From Flavimobilis massiliensis (GTDB lineage Bacteria > Actinomycetota > Actinomycetes > Actinomycetales > Cellulomonadaceae), in contig NZ_LT964979.1 of the NCBI RefSeq assembly GCF_900240335.1, forward strand, positions 434,001 to 498,000: 64,000 nucleotides of DNA, written 5' to 3'. Shown here piece by piece: positions 49,844-58,158 of this stretch. The position numbers and the translations under genes are program-made. The notes beneath the pieces were generated by a model that saw only the letters and a program-made list of their open reading frames with translations, made no database searches and was not told the origin of the DNA. Within the stretch, counting starts at the first letter, position 1. Each line of letters starts with the position of its first letter.

Positions 49844-50830
49844 TCAGAGCAGGTCGCGCCGGAGGTCGGCGGCCGAGCGCGGCGAGAGCAGCGCGGGCGG
49901 TACGTCGAGCAGCGTCACCGCGCCCGTCTCGCCGCGCGCCTGGAGTCGCGCGACCGCGCGCGCCGAGGCGACGAGGACGGCCGCGGTGAGCTCGGGGTTC
50001 GACTCGAGCCGCAGCGAGTACTCGACGACCTGGCGCGTCCCCGCGGAAGTCTCGGCGGCACGGATGACGAAGCCGCCGTGCGGCATGCCGGCGTGGTCGC
50101 GGGCGAGCTCGTCGGCGTCGACGAACGTCACGGTCGTGTCGTAGTCGGCGAAGTAGTCGGGCATCGTGACGATCGCCTCGCGCACGGCGGCGCCGTCCGC
50201 GCCCGGCTCGAGGACGACGAAGCACTCGCGCGTGTGCTTCTCGCGCGTCGTGAGCGTCGGGCGCGCCCCCGAGCGCACGGCGTCGACGGCGGCTGGCACG
50301 GGGTGCGTGTACTGGACGCCGGCCGCGACACCCGGCACGCGCCGGATCGCGTCGGAGTGGCCCTGCGAGAGGCCGCGGCCCCAGAACGTGTACGTGTCGC
50401 CGTCGGGCAGGAGCGCCTCGCCGTAGAGCCGGTTAATCGAGAAGAGACCCGGGTCCCAGCCTGCGGAGATGAGCGCGACGTTGCCGCCCGCGCGGGCCGC
50501 GGCGTCGACGCGCTCGAAGTGCTCGGGGATGCGCGCGTGCGTGTCGAACGAGTCGACGACGGGCAGGAAGCGTGCGATCGCGGGCGTCTGCTCGGGCAGG
50601 TCGCTGCGGGAACCGCCGCAGCAGATCGCGACGTCGATGCCGTCGGCGTCGCTCTTGAGCGCGTCGAGAGGCCGGACTGTCGCTTCGGGGGTGACGGGGG
50701 TGACGGCGGCGGGGTCGCGCCGTGTGTAGATGCCGACGAGCTCGGCGTCGGCGGTCTTGAGGAGCGCGGCCTCGACGCCGCGGCCGAGGTTGCCGTGGCC
50801 GACGATCGCGATGCGCAGGGGGCTGGTCAT
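49844..50830 (-). CDS. ddh: meso-Diaminopimelate D-dehydrogenase
   Basis: A 328-residue NADPH enzyme that makes meso-diaminopimelate in one step, bypassing the succinylase route of lysine and peptidoglycan synthesis. The Rossmann start IAIVGHGNLGRGVEAAL (7-23) and the family segments DVAICCGGSRSDLPEQTP near 66, VVDSFDTHARIPEHFE near 90, and SAGWDPGLFSINRLYGEA near 117-135 are all clear. GMPHGGFVIRAAET near 250 contacts the substrate in known Ddh structures. Its presence implies meso-DAP biosynthesis, although this organism group may have other cross-link types. Confidence 0.93.
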   Translation of the reverse strand: MTSPLRIAIVGHGNLGRGVEAALLKTADAELVGIYTRRDPAAVTPVTPEATVRPLDALKSDADGIDVAICCGGSRSDLPEQTPAIARFLPVVDSFDTHARIPEHFERVDAAARAGGNVALISAGWDPGLFSINRLYGEALLPDGDTYTFWGRGLSQGHSDAIRRVPGVAAGVQYTHPVPAAVDAVRSGARPTLTTREKHTRECFVVLEPGADGAAVREAIVTMPDYFADYDTTVTFVDADELARDHAGMPHGGFVIRAAETSAGTRQVVEYSLRLESNPELTAAVLVASARAVARLQARGETGAVTLLDVPPALLSPRSAADLRRDLL

Positions 50831-50993
50831 GGGGAGTCCGTCCGTGCTCGGGGAAGGTTCGGTAGGTCACGCTACCGGTCGGCGCGATCCTGGTGCCGCG
50901 TGTCGCGCGGAGGGTCTGTGCGAGGGTGACAACGACTGTTGGGCTTCCCAACAAAGATCGGCCGGCGGCCGCCGAAGGTCGCCGACATCCACG

Positions 50994-51357
50994 ATGTCCC
51001 ATCCCACCCCGAACGCGGCGCCGTCCGGCGGTGCTTCAGCCGTCGTCCTCGCCGCGGGTGCCGACGACGAGTCCCGTGCGCTCCTCACGAGCACGCTCGG
51101 CGACGCGACCGTCGTCGAGTTGGCGCTCGCCAACGTGCGCGCACTGCTCCCCGCCGACACCTCGGCGCTCCTCGTCGCCTACGCCGACATCGTCCTGCGC
51201 CGCCTCTCCATGCCGCGCAAGAACACCGACACGCACATCGCATTCGGCACGGGGGGCTGGCGCGCGGTCAACGGCGAGGGCTACACGCTCGGCAACGTCC
51301 GCAAGCTCTGCCAGACCAACGCGAACGAGGCGACCCGCAAGCGCATCGACCTGACCA
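50994..51357 (+). pseudogene. 5' fragment ending in a phosphohexomutase head
   Basis: A reading frame of about 120 codons. The first ~75 residues are not recognised. Residues ~78-110 (THIAFGTGGWRAVNGEGYTLGNVRKLC) match the N-terminal phosphosugar-binding head FGT-GWRA of phosphoglucomutase/phosphomannomutase proteins, which are normally 450-560 residues. The similarity stops near 51354, exactly where an unrelated gene fragment begins. It is therefore a truncated relic. Confidence 0.55.
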
Positions 51358-51679
51358 CGAGATGTACGGCAAGGCGCAGAACCCGTGGCTCACGGGGACG
51401 GCCGGCTGGATGTACACGGCGGCGACGAAGTACATCCTCGGCGTGCGCCTCACGCTCGACGGTCTCGTCGTCTCCCCGTCGATCCCGAAGGACTGGGACG
51501 GCTTCGAGGTGACGCGTCAGTGGCGCGACGCGACGTACGAGATCGTCGTGACGAACCCGAACCACGTGAGCTCGGGTGTCGCCTCGATCACGGTCGACGG
51601 TGTCGCCCAGGACCCGACGGCAGCGATCCCGGCCGCTCCGGCCGGCTCGGTCGTCAAGGTCGAGATCGTCCTCGGCTGA
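51358..51679 (+). pseudogene. 3' fragment of a GH94 cellobiose/chitobiose phosphorylase
   Basis: The frame reads EMYGKAQNPWLTGTAGWMYTAATKYILGV, then LDGLVVSPSIPKDWDGFEVTR, WRDATYEIVV and a tail ending in KVEIVLG. This is the C-terminal ~105 residues of a glycoside hydrolase family 94 phosphorylase, a protein of about 800 residues that splits cellobiose or related sugars with phosphate. The catalytic (alpha/alpha)6 barrel is missing. It is fused to a phosphohexomutase-like fragment in a different frame, so no functional product is made. Confidence 0.85.
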
Positions 51680-51688
51680 CGTCTCACC

Positions 51689-51733
51689 GACGCCCGGTCC
51701 GGCGCGCCCCCGCGGTGCGTCGGACCGGGTGTC
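51689..51733 (+). terminator. Hairpin after the GH94 fragment
   Basis: A 12-bp stem (51689-51700 with 51722-51733, one G-U pair) with a GC-rich 21-base loop begins 10 bases after the old stop codon. It is probably the surviving terminator of the lost phosphorylase gene. Confidence 0.6.
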
Positions 51734-51790
51734 GTCGTTCGTGCGGTCGGTCTGGCCGCACGGTGTTCGACGGTGGGGGAGGATGTCGAC

Positions 51791-52642
51791 ATGAGACTCG
51801 ACCTCACGGGCACGTCGGTGCTCGTCACCGGTGGCGCGCTCGGCATGGGCCGCCTCTACGCCGAGCGGGCGCTGCGCGAGGGCGCCGGGCACGTCGACCT
51901 GTGGGACCGCGACGCGGAACGCCTCGCGGCGACGGCCGCCGAGCTCGCGGCGTCCGCCCCGGACGCGCACGTGTCGACGACCGTCGTCGACATGGGCGAC
52001 GTGTCCGCCGTCGTGGCGGCCGCGGAGACGCACCTCGCGGAGCGCGGGGTGCCTCACGTCGTCATCAACAACGCCGGTGTCGTGCGGGGCGCGCTGTTCT
52101 GGGAGCACGACGTCGAGCGCGACGTCGTCGGCACGATGGCGATCAACGCGGTCGGGCCCATGGTGCTCGTGCGGACCCTCCTGCCCGCGATGCTCGCCGA
52201 CGGTGCCGATCGTCGGATCCTCAACGTCGCGTCGGCCGCGGCGACGCTCTCGAACCCGCGGATGAGCGTGTACGCGGCCTCGAAGTGGGCGCTGCTCGGC
52301 TGGTCCGACTCGCTGCGGCTTGAGCTCGAGCGCACGGGCAACGGGCATGTGCGCGTGACGACGTTCTGCCCGTCCTACATCTCGACCGGTATGTTCGAGG
52401 GCGCGAAGGGTCCCTTGCTCACGCCGCTCATGAGGCCCGAGGTCGCGGTCGACCGTGCGTGGCGAGCGATGCTCGCGGGGCGCGCGCAGCGGCTCACCCC
52501 GTGGACGGTCGGGCTCGGGAAGACGGTGCGCGGACTGCTGCCGCTCGCCGCGTGGGACGTCGTCGCGGACAGGGTTTTCAAGGTCTACGGGTCGATGGAC
52601 GACTTCCGAGGCCGTGCATCCGCTCCTGCGGGAAGGGACTGA
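51791..52642 (+). CDS. Short-chain dehydrogenase/reductase
   Basis: A 283-residue NAD(P)-dependent oxidoreductase. The ATG at 51791 has GGGGAGGA upstream; a GTG at 51773 is less likely. The nucleotide-binding motif is TGGALGMGR (13-21, a variant of TGxxxGxG), with NNAG near 98 and the catalytic Ser...YxxxK set (SAAATLSNPRMSVYAASK, near 150-167). A C-terminal extension of ~50 residues carries a hydrophobic helix (LGKTVRGLLPLAAWDVVAD). The substrate is unknown. It lies five bases before the Nif3-like gene, so they may be cotranscribed. Confidence 0.85.
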   Translation: MRLDLTGTSVLVTGGALGMGRLYAERALREGAGHVDLWDRDAERLAATAAELAASAPDAHVSTTVVDMGDVSAVVAAAETHLAERGVPHVVINNAGVVRGALFWEHDVERDVVGTMAINAVGPMVLVRTLLPAMLADGADRRILNVASAAATLSNPRMSVYAASKWALLGWSDSLRLELERTGNGHVRVTTFCPSYISTGMFEGAKGPLLTPLMRPEVAVDRAWRAMLAGRAQRLTPWTVGLGKTVRGLLPLAAWDVVADRVFKVYGSMDDFRGRASAPAGRD

Positions 52643-52647
52643 GAAGC

Positions 52648-53499
52648 GTGTCGCAGCCGACCCTCGGCGAGGTCGTCGACCTCGTCCACTCCTGGTACCC
52701 GCCTGCGACCGCCGAGGGGTGGGACGCCGTCGGGCTCGTCGCGGGGGACCCCGCGGAGCCGGTGCGGCGGATCCTCGTCGCGCTCGACCCGGTCGCGGCG
52801 GTCGTCGACGGGGCGCTCGCGTGGGACGCGGGCCTCGTGCTCACGCACCATCCGCTCCTGCTGCGCGGCGTGCACGCCGTGACGGCTGACGACCCTAAGG
52901 GCGCGATCGTCCATCGCCTTGTGCGTGGCGGGTGCGCGCTCCTCGCGTCGCACACGAACGCGGACGTCGCTGACGGCGGCGTCGCGGAGGCACTTGCGGG
53001 CGTGCTCGGGCTCGTCGACGTGCGGCCTGTCGTGCCGGACGACGCCGACGCGACGACGGGTGCCGGCCGGATGGGCGAGCTGCCCGCGCCCGCCACGCTG
53101 CGCGCGTTCGCGGCGCACGCGGCCGCTGTCCTGCCGGCGACGCCGCAGGGGCTGCGTGTCGCGGGCGACCTCGACGCCGAGGTGCGGACGATCGCGGTGC
53201 TGCCGGGCTCGGACGACACGCGTTTCGCGGAGGCTGCCGCGGCGGGGGCCGACGTCTACGTGTCCTCCGACCTCAAGCACCACCCCGTCTCCGAGCAGCG
53301 CGAGCGAGCGCTCCTCGGCGACGGGCGGCCCTTCGTCGTCGACACCGCGCACTGGGCGAGCGAGTCGCCGTGGCTGCGGGTCGTCGCGTCCCGGCTTGCG
53401 GCAGCGCTCGCCGCGCAGGGGCACGACGTCGAGGTGCGCGTGAGCGAGCTGCGGACCGACCCGTGGACCGCGCGCGTCGCGTCCCCGGGGCACCCCTAG
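52648..53499 (+). CDS. Nif3/YbgI-like dinuclear metal protein
   Basis: A 283-residue protein starting at the GTG at 52648 (site GGAAGGG). Metal ligand motifs are in place: LTHHPLLLRG near 70-80 with the His-His pair, SHTNAD near 103-109, and near the C-terminus SSDLKHHPVSEQRERAL and VDTAHWASE. Family members form hexameric rings with two metals per subunit; the cellular function is unsettled, though GTP cyclohydrolase-like or NIF3 roles have been suggested. It is followed by the zinc-ribbon-like and histidine-phosphatase genes, the same order as Rv2230c-Rv2229c-Rv2228c of Mycobacterium tuberculosis. Confidence 0.9.
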   Translation: MSQPTLGEVVDLVHSWYPPATAEGWDAVGLVAGDPAEPVRRILVALDPVAAVVDGALAWDAGLVLTHHPLLLRGVHAVTADDPKGAIVHRLVRGGCALLASHTNADVADGGVAEALAGVLGLVDVRPVVPDDADATTGAGRMGELPAPATLRAFAAHAAAVLPATPQGLRVAGDLDAEVRTIAVLPGSDDTRFAEAAAAGADVYVSSDLKHHPVSEQRERALLGDGRPFVVDTAHWASESPWLRVVASRLAAALAAQGHDVEVRVSELRTDPWTARVASPGHP

Positions 53500-53625
53500 C
53501 TCCCCAGCGGCACGCTCCCGTGCGCAGCGATCCGAGGTGGGGGCCGGACCCGATAGCGTGGACCCCAGCATGCACCGGCGCTGGCCTCCTGGCCCGCGCC
53601 ACCCTTCCGACCCGAGGAGAACCTC

Positions 53626-54366
53626 ATGGCGACCGCTCCCGCCGCGGACCAGGCTCGGCTGCTCGACGTCCAGGCGCTCGACACGCGACTCGACCAGATC
53701 GCGCACAAGCGGTCGCACCACCCGACGCTCGCGCGGATCGCAGAGCTCGACGGTCAGCTTGCCGACCTTCACGCGTCGCTCGTCGCGTCGCGCACCGCGG
53801 TCGCAGACCTGCGCCGTGAGCTCACCAAGGCGGAGGACGACGTCACGCAGGTGCGTGAGCGCGCCGAACGCAACCAGAAGCGGCTCGACTCCGGTGCTGT
53901 CTCGGCGAAGGACGCGACGGCGCTCCTCAGCGAGAACGAGTCGCTCGCGAAGCGTCAGGAGGTGCTCGAGGAGATCGAGCTCGACGTCATGGAGCGCCTC
54001 GAGGCCCACGAGACCGCCCTCGCGGGCGTCGAGCAGGCGCACAGCGAGCTTGTCGCGGCACGTGAGGGCGTCGTCGCCGAGCGCGACGCCGCGTACGCCG
54101 AGCTCGACGTGGAAGCCCGTGACGTCACGGCGCAGCGTGCGACCACGGTTGACGGGCTCGACACGACGCTCGTGACGACGTACGAGAAGCTGCGCGCCCG
54201 CCTCGGCGGCGTCGCGGTCGCCGCGCTGCGTCATGGCCGGTCGGAGGCGTCGGGCATGCCGGTGAGCCCCGTCGAGCTCTCGCGCATCAAGGCTCTCGGC
54301 CCCGACGAGCTCGTCTACTGCGAGGACACGGGCCGGCTGCTCGTGCGCGGCGAGGACGCGTTCTGA
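53626..54366 (+). CDS. Coiled-coil protein with a degenerate C4 zinc-ribbon domain
   Basis: A 246-residue protein starting behind GAGGAGAAC. Residues ~10-170 form a long antiparallel coiled coil (RIAELDGQLADLHASLVASR; ESLAKRQEVLEEIELDVMER). The C-terminal ~50 residues align with the C4 zinc ribbon of the Rv2229c/CT398 group, but the expected first pair C-x-x-C is replaced by HGRSEASGM and the second pair keeps only one cysteine (YCEDTGRLLVR). It therefore probably cannot bind zinc, while the surrounding PVELSRI and DELV..C...GR.LVR pattern is kept. The role of the family is unknown; nucleic-acid contact is suspected. Confidence 0.85.
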   Translation: MATAPAADQARLLDVQALDTRLDQIAHKRSHHPTLARIAELDGQLADLHASLVASRTAVADLRRELTKAEDDVTQVRERAERNQKRLDSGAVSAKDATALLSENESLAKRQEVLEEIELDVMERLEAHETALAGVEQAHSELVAAREGVVAERDAAYAELDVEARDVTAQRATTVDGLDTTLVTTYEKLRARLGGVAVAALRHGRSEASGMPVSPVELSRIKALGPDELVYCEDTGRLLVRGEDAF

Positions 54367-54368
54367 CC

Positions 54369-55091
54369 GTGTCCGGTCCGCACCAGCCTGCGCCCGCGTC
54401 GACGCCGTCGCAGCACGCGTCCTCCGGCGGCATGCGCCGGGGTGCGTCGACGGGCGAGCCCGCGACGTTCGTCGTCGTCCGGCACGGCCGCACCGCAGGG
54501 ACCGAGGCCGGTCTCTGGACGGGCGGGACCCAGCCCGGTCCGGGCCTGTCGTCCGGCGGGAGGATCGACGCCGCGCGGGCGGCCGACCTCGTCGCGCGCA
54601 TCGGTCGCGACCGGTGGGCCGATCTGCCGCGCGTCAGCGAGATCCTCGCGTCGCCGACGGTCCGCACCCAGGAGACCGCGGCCGCCATCGGGAGGCGGCT
54701 CGGGCTCCACGTCGGGACCGAGCCCGACCTGCGCGAGGTCAACCTCGGCGCGTGGGACGGCCTCACGGGCGAGCAGATTGACGCGCTCGTGCCGGGCGCC
54801 GTCCGCACATGGCACGCCGAGGGGACGCTCGTCGCGCCCGGAGGGGAGTCGCCCGCTGAGGTCGCAGAGCGGGTGGACGCGCTTCTCGCGCGTCTCGTCG
54901 CGGGTCGTGAGGGGCGGGCGACGGTGCTCGTCGGCCACACGATCGTCGTGAGGTCCGTCGTCGCGTCGGTGCTCGGGCTGCCCGCGTCGTCGATCAGCCG
55001 CGTGCGGATTCCGCCCGGCGGCGTCGTCATCGTGCGACGGTGGGCCGACGGCGTCGGGGAACTCGTCGCGAGCGGCGTCGTCCCAGGCTGA
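54369..55091 (+). CDS. Histidine phosphatase (phosphoglycerate-mutase fold) without RNase H domain
   Basis: A 240-residue protein starting at the GTG two bases after the previous stop. After a ~32-residue disordered head the phosphatase fold begins: FVVVRHGRTAGTE, catalytic His near 38; then SPTVRTQETAAAIGRRLGL near 97-115, LREVNLGAWDGLTGEQI and VLVGHTIVVRSVV near 190 with the second histidine. In the same position M. tuberculosis has a bifunctional RNase H-acid phosphatase (Rv2228c); the RNase H half is absent here. Substrate may be alpha-ribazole phosphate or another phosphomonoester. Confidence 0.85.
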   Translation: MSGPHQPAPASTPSQHASSGGMRRGASTGEPATFVVVRHGRTAGTEAGLWTGGTQPGPGLSSGGRIDAARAADLVARIGRDRWADLPRVSEILASPTVRTQETAAAIGRRLGLHVGTEPDLREVNLGAWDGLTGEQIDALVPGAVRTWHAEGTLVAPGGESPAEVAERVDALLARLVAGREGRATVLVGHTIVVRSVVASVLGLPASSISRVRIPPGGVVIVRRWADGVGELVASGVVPG

Positions 55092-55126
55092 CGCCCGGGT
55101 CCTGGCCAGGTGAGGTCGCCGTGGCG

Positions 55127-55897
55127 TCAGACGACGAGCTCGAGCGTCGACGCGCCCCCACGGCCGGCATGGAGCGTCGCCTCGCGCAGCGTGCCCCCGA
55201 CCATCTCGGTCGCGGCCTCGAGCAGCTCGGCCGCGGTCGTCGGCGGCTCGCCCGCGCGGCGCAGCAGGTGACCGGTGAGCAGACCGCGCGTGTGCTTGGC
55301 GTTGTGCGAGACGACCGAGCGGCGCCCGTCGAGCTCGCGGAGGACCTTGACGGTGACGTGCTCGGCGCCGCGCGGCCGGTAGGCCGCCGCGTAGGCCGCC
55401 GAACGGCAGTCGACGACGACGTCTCCCGCGGCGCGCTCGTCGAGGCAGCGCAGCGGATTGCGCCAGAAGCGCGCGAGCGGGCCGATGCCCGGAAGGTCGG
55501 TGCCCATCGAGAGACGGTAGGCGGGGATCGCGTCCGTTGGGGTGACGACGCCCCAGAGAGCCGACACAGTGAGGACGGAGCGGAGGCGCGCTGCGGCCCG
55601 CGCGTCCGTGAGCGCACCGGCGAGGTCGGCCGCCGCGTAGAGGACGCCCGTGTAGACGCGCGCCGCAGGGGCGGCAGGCGCGAGCTCGAGGTCGACGTTG
55701 CGTGCGACCTCGCCCGCGAGGCTCGCACCGACACCGAGGACCTCGAGGGCGTCTGGGAGCGCGGAGACCGCGGCGAGGGCCTCGAGGACCTTGCGCCGCT
55801 CGGCGGTGAGGTCGGGGAGGGTGAGGGCGTCGAGGTCGACGGGGGAGCCGGTTGTCGGGGCGGATTTGCCTTCGGAGGGCGGCAACAGGACGATCAC
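55127..55897 (-). CDS. yaaA: YaaA-family peroxide stress protein
   Basis: A 256-residue protein starting at the GTG at 55897 (VIVLLPPSEGK, the family head). LSALWGVV..TDAIPAYRLSMG near 125-145, VVDCRSAAYAAAY near 168 and VVSHNAKHTRGLLTGHLL near 200-215 are the conserved YaaA/DUF328 blocks. In E. coli YaaA lowers free iron during peroxide stress and has a DNA-binding helix-hairpin-helix-like fold. The frame stays open upstream through rnpB on the other strand, but that extension is not coding. Confidence 0.88.
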   Translation of the reverse strand: MIVLLPPSEGKSAPTTGSPVDLDALTLPDLTAERRKVLEALAAVSALPDALEVLGVGASLAGEVARNVDLELAPAAPAARVYTGVLYAAADLAGALTDARAAARLRSVLTVSALWGVVTPTDAIPAYRLSMGTDLPGIGPLARFWRNPLRCLDERAAGDVVVDCRSAAYAAAYRPRGAEHVTVKVLRELDGRRSVVSHNAKHTRGLLTGHLLRRAGEPPTTAAELLEAATEMVGGTLREATLHAGRGGASTLELVV

Positions 55898-55950
55898 GCC
55901 GTCCAGCGTAGTCGGTGCGGAAGGCCGCCCGGAGCGGGGTAGTGTGGGGC

Positions 55951-56331
55951 CTGCAGACGAGCCGGCCGGGCGGCCGCGTGACGCCTTCGGGCGTCCCGAG
56001 GAACGTCCGGGCTCCATAGAGCAGGGTGGTGGGTAACGCCCACCCGGGGTGACCCGCGGGACAGTGCCACAGAGAACAGACCGCCCGTCCTCGGACGGGT
56101 AAGGGTGAAACGGTGGTGTAAGAGACCACCAGCGTGCCGGGTGACCGGTGCGGCTCGGTAAACCCCACCCGGAGCAAGACCAGACAGGATGTGTTCGAGG
56201 GTTGCTCGCCCGAGCATCCGGGTAGGTCGCTCGAGCCGTGCGGTGACGCACGGCCTAGATGGATGGCCGTCACCTGCACGAGGGCGACCTCGGCAGGCAC
56301 AGAACCCGGCGTACAGGCCGGCTCGTCTGCA
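55951..56331 (+). ncRNA. rnpB: RNase P RNA (type A)
   Basis: The ends pair perfectly as the P1 helix: TGCAGACGAGCCGGCC (55952-55967) with its complement at 56316-56331. Conserved RNase P elements are seen: GAGGAACGTCCGGGCTCC in the P4/J3-4 region, ACAGTGCCACAGAGAACAGACCG typical of CR-II/III, GGGTGAAACGGTGGTGTAAGAGACC, GTAAACCCCACC and the terminal-part AGATGGATGGCCGTC. Length about 380 is right. It is the catalytic RNA that matures tRNA 5' ends. The upstream TAGTGT near 55940 may be the -10 element. Confidence 0.96.
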
Positions 56332-56431
56332 TCCACCTCATGAGTGCGCACTGTTCGCGCACGCTCCGCCGTGGCACCATCGGGGCGAACCGCTCGGGCC
56401 GGCCGTGGCGGACCGGAACGACAGGGGCATC

Positions 56432-56866
56432 ATGACGGACGAGCGTGCACGCGGCTGGTACCCGGACCCGGACGCCGCAGGGTGGGTGCGCTACTGGGAC
56501 GGGGAGTACTGGAAGGACTCGCGCCGCGACCCGGCCACGCTCGCAGCGGTGTCCGCTGTCGGCCCCTTCACGGCGGCAGTCTGGTGCCTGGGTATTGCGG
56601 TCGCGGTCGAGACGTTCGTCTCCCTCGCCGCCGGCAACGTCGCGACCTTCGCGTCCGTGTCGGAGCTCGGCCCTGACCAGGGCAGCTCGCTCGCGGCAGC
56701 GGTCGCCGTCGCGGGCGGGTTCCTGCTCGCCGCGATCTTTTGCGCCCTCGTTGGGGCACGTCGCCTCGCACGCCAGGTGTCGTCGCTCCATCGGGCCGTC
56801 GTCGAGTCACCAACGGCGCATGCCGTTCCGGTGGCGTCGCCGGACGGGCCCGACGCTGAGCGGTGA
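56432..56866 (+). CDS. DUF2510 protein with two membrane helices
   Basis: A 144-residue membrane protein. The N-terminal 30 residues are a DUF2510 motif (RGWYPDPDAAGWVRYWDGEYW), a short tryptophan-rich module found at the head of many actinobacterial membrane proteins. Two helices follow: ~43-72 (AVWCLGIAVAVETFVSLAAG) and ~88-112 (AVAVAGGFLLAAIFCALVGA). A cytoplasmic-type tail ends it. Function unknown. Confidence 0.82.
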   Translation: MTDERARGWYPDPDAAGWVRYWDGEYWKDSRRDPATLAAVSAVGPFTAAVWCLGIAVAVETFVSLAAGNVATFASVSELGPDQGSSLAAAVAVAGGFLLAAIFCALVGARRLARQVSSLHRAVVESPTAHAVPVASPDGPDAER

Positions 56867-56982
56867 GCACCCCGTGCCGATCCGTCGCCTTCCCGCCGCG
56901 TGAGTGTCATGTAACGGTCAAGGCGTGTTCTTGCTCGAGTCGGTTGCGTGTGGCAGTGTCGACCACGAAGCAGGAGGTGGCC

Positions 56983-57357
56983 ATGACATCCACGGGGTTC
57001 AACGACGAGCACCACGGCACCATCGAGATCCGTGTCGACGACGACCGCGCGAGGCTCGTCCTCCGCGGTGAGATCGACGGGGCACGGCGCGACGAGGCGA
57101 GCCGAGCGCTCGCCGCGGTCGTCACGGCAGCCGTGCCGGTCGAGATCGAGACGGCCGAGGTGACGTTCATCGATTCCTCGGGAATCGCGTTCCTCGTGCA
57201 GATCCAAACGATCGGTGCCGATGAGGGCTTCCCCGTGACTCTCATCGAACCGTCGGAGATCGTCATCGACGTCCTGCGGATGATCGGTCTCGACGACCGC
57301 TTCGGGCTCGAGCCGAGCGCGACGGCCGCGAACGAACTCATCCGCCTCGTCAGCTGA
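56983..57357 (+). CDS. STAS-domain anti-sigma factor antagonist
   Basis: A 124-residue single-domain STAS protein; the ATG at 56983 follows CAGGAGGTG. The phosphorylation loop is FIDSSGIAFL, with Ser65 or Ser66 as the phosphorylated residue. An anti-sigma kinase would phosphorylate it, and the unphosphorylated form would free a sigma factor or work in a stress partner-switching network. No kinase or sigma gene is adjacent. Confidence 0.88.
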   Translation: MTSTGFNDEHHGTIEIRVDDDRARLVLRGEIDGARRDEASRALAAVVTAAVPVEIETAEVTFIDSSGIAFLVQIQTIGADEGFPVTLIEPSEIVIDVLRMIGLDDRFGLEPSATAANELIRLVS

Positions 57358-57387
57358 CCAGACCAGCGCCCAGACGGGTCCAGCCCG

Positions 57388-58158
57388 TCAGAGGCGGGCA
57401 CCGCCCGAGAGGGCCGCAGCTCCGACGATCCCGGCACGGTTGCGCAGCGTCGCCGGGACGATGGGCGCCGTAAGGTTGAGGAGCGGCAGGAAGCGCTCGT
57501 GGTGCTTGGAGATGCCGCCGCCCACGACGAGGAGGTCGGGGGAGAAGAGCATCTCGAGCGTCGAGTAGTACCGCTGGAGGCGCTCGGCCCACTGGGGGTA
57601 CGAGAGGTCCTCGCGCTCGCGCGCCGACTCCGCGGCGCGCGACTCCGCGTCGAACCCGTCGATCTCGAGGTGACCGAGCTCGGTGTTCGGCACGAGCGTC
57701 CCGTCGACGATGATCGCCGAGCCGATGCCGGTGCCGAGTGTCGTGACGATGATCGTGCCGTCCACCCCGCGGGCTGCCCCGAAGAGCGCCTCGCCATAGC
57801 CCGCCGCGTCCGCGTCGTTGACGGCGTGCACGGGCCGACCGAGCGTGTCGGAGAGGACGTCGGAGAGGTGGACGCCCGTCCACGACTCGTCGAGGTTCGC
57901 GATGAACGTGATGCGCCCGTGGTGGATCGGCCCGGGGAACGCGACGCCGACGGGCGTCCCGGACGGCAGGTCGAACCCGTCGACGAGCTCGCGGACGACG
58001 GCCGCGACGGCTGCCGGGGTCGACACGCCGGGGGTGGGGATGCGGACGCGGTCCGCGGTGAACTCGCCCGTCGTGAGGTCGACGGGGGCACCCTTGATGC
58101 CTGATCCGCCGATGTCGATGCCGAAGGCGATCTGGGGGGTGGTGTCGAGGTGGCTCAT
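57388..58158 (-). CDS. ppgK: Polyphosphate glucokinase
   Basis: A 256-residue ROK-family kinase that phosphorylates glucose using polyphosphate (and usually ATP). Phosphate-binding loop FGIDIGGSGIKGAPVDL (12-28), the substrate-binding NDADAAGYGEALFG near 113-127, TTLGTGIGSAII near 138-150 and the family ELGHLEIDG near 163 are present. The signature GIDIGGSGIKGAPVD is specific to PpgK rather than ordinary glucokinase. Its start overlaps the map stop by 4 bases, so they are coupled. Confidence 0.93.
   Translation of the reverse strand: MSHLDTTPQIAFGIDIGGSGIKGAPVDLTTGEFTADRVRIPTPGVSTPAAVAAVVRELVDGFDLPSGTPVGVAFPGPIHHGRITFIANLDESWTGVHLSDVLSDTLGRPVHAVNDADAAGYGEALFGAARGVDGTIIVTTLGTGIGSAIIVDGTLVPNTELGHLEIDGFDAESRAAESAREREDLSYPQWAERLQRYYSTLEMLFSPDLLVVGGGISKHHERFLPLLNLTAPIVPATLRNRAGIVGAAALSGGARL

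Noticed and set aside
55898..56251. N-terminal extension of the YaaA frame to 56251 on the minus strand
   Set aside because: The extension would be antisense to RNase P RNA and lacks family similarity; the family head begins at the GTG at 55897.
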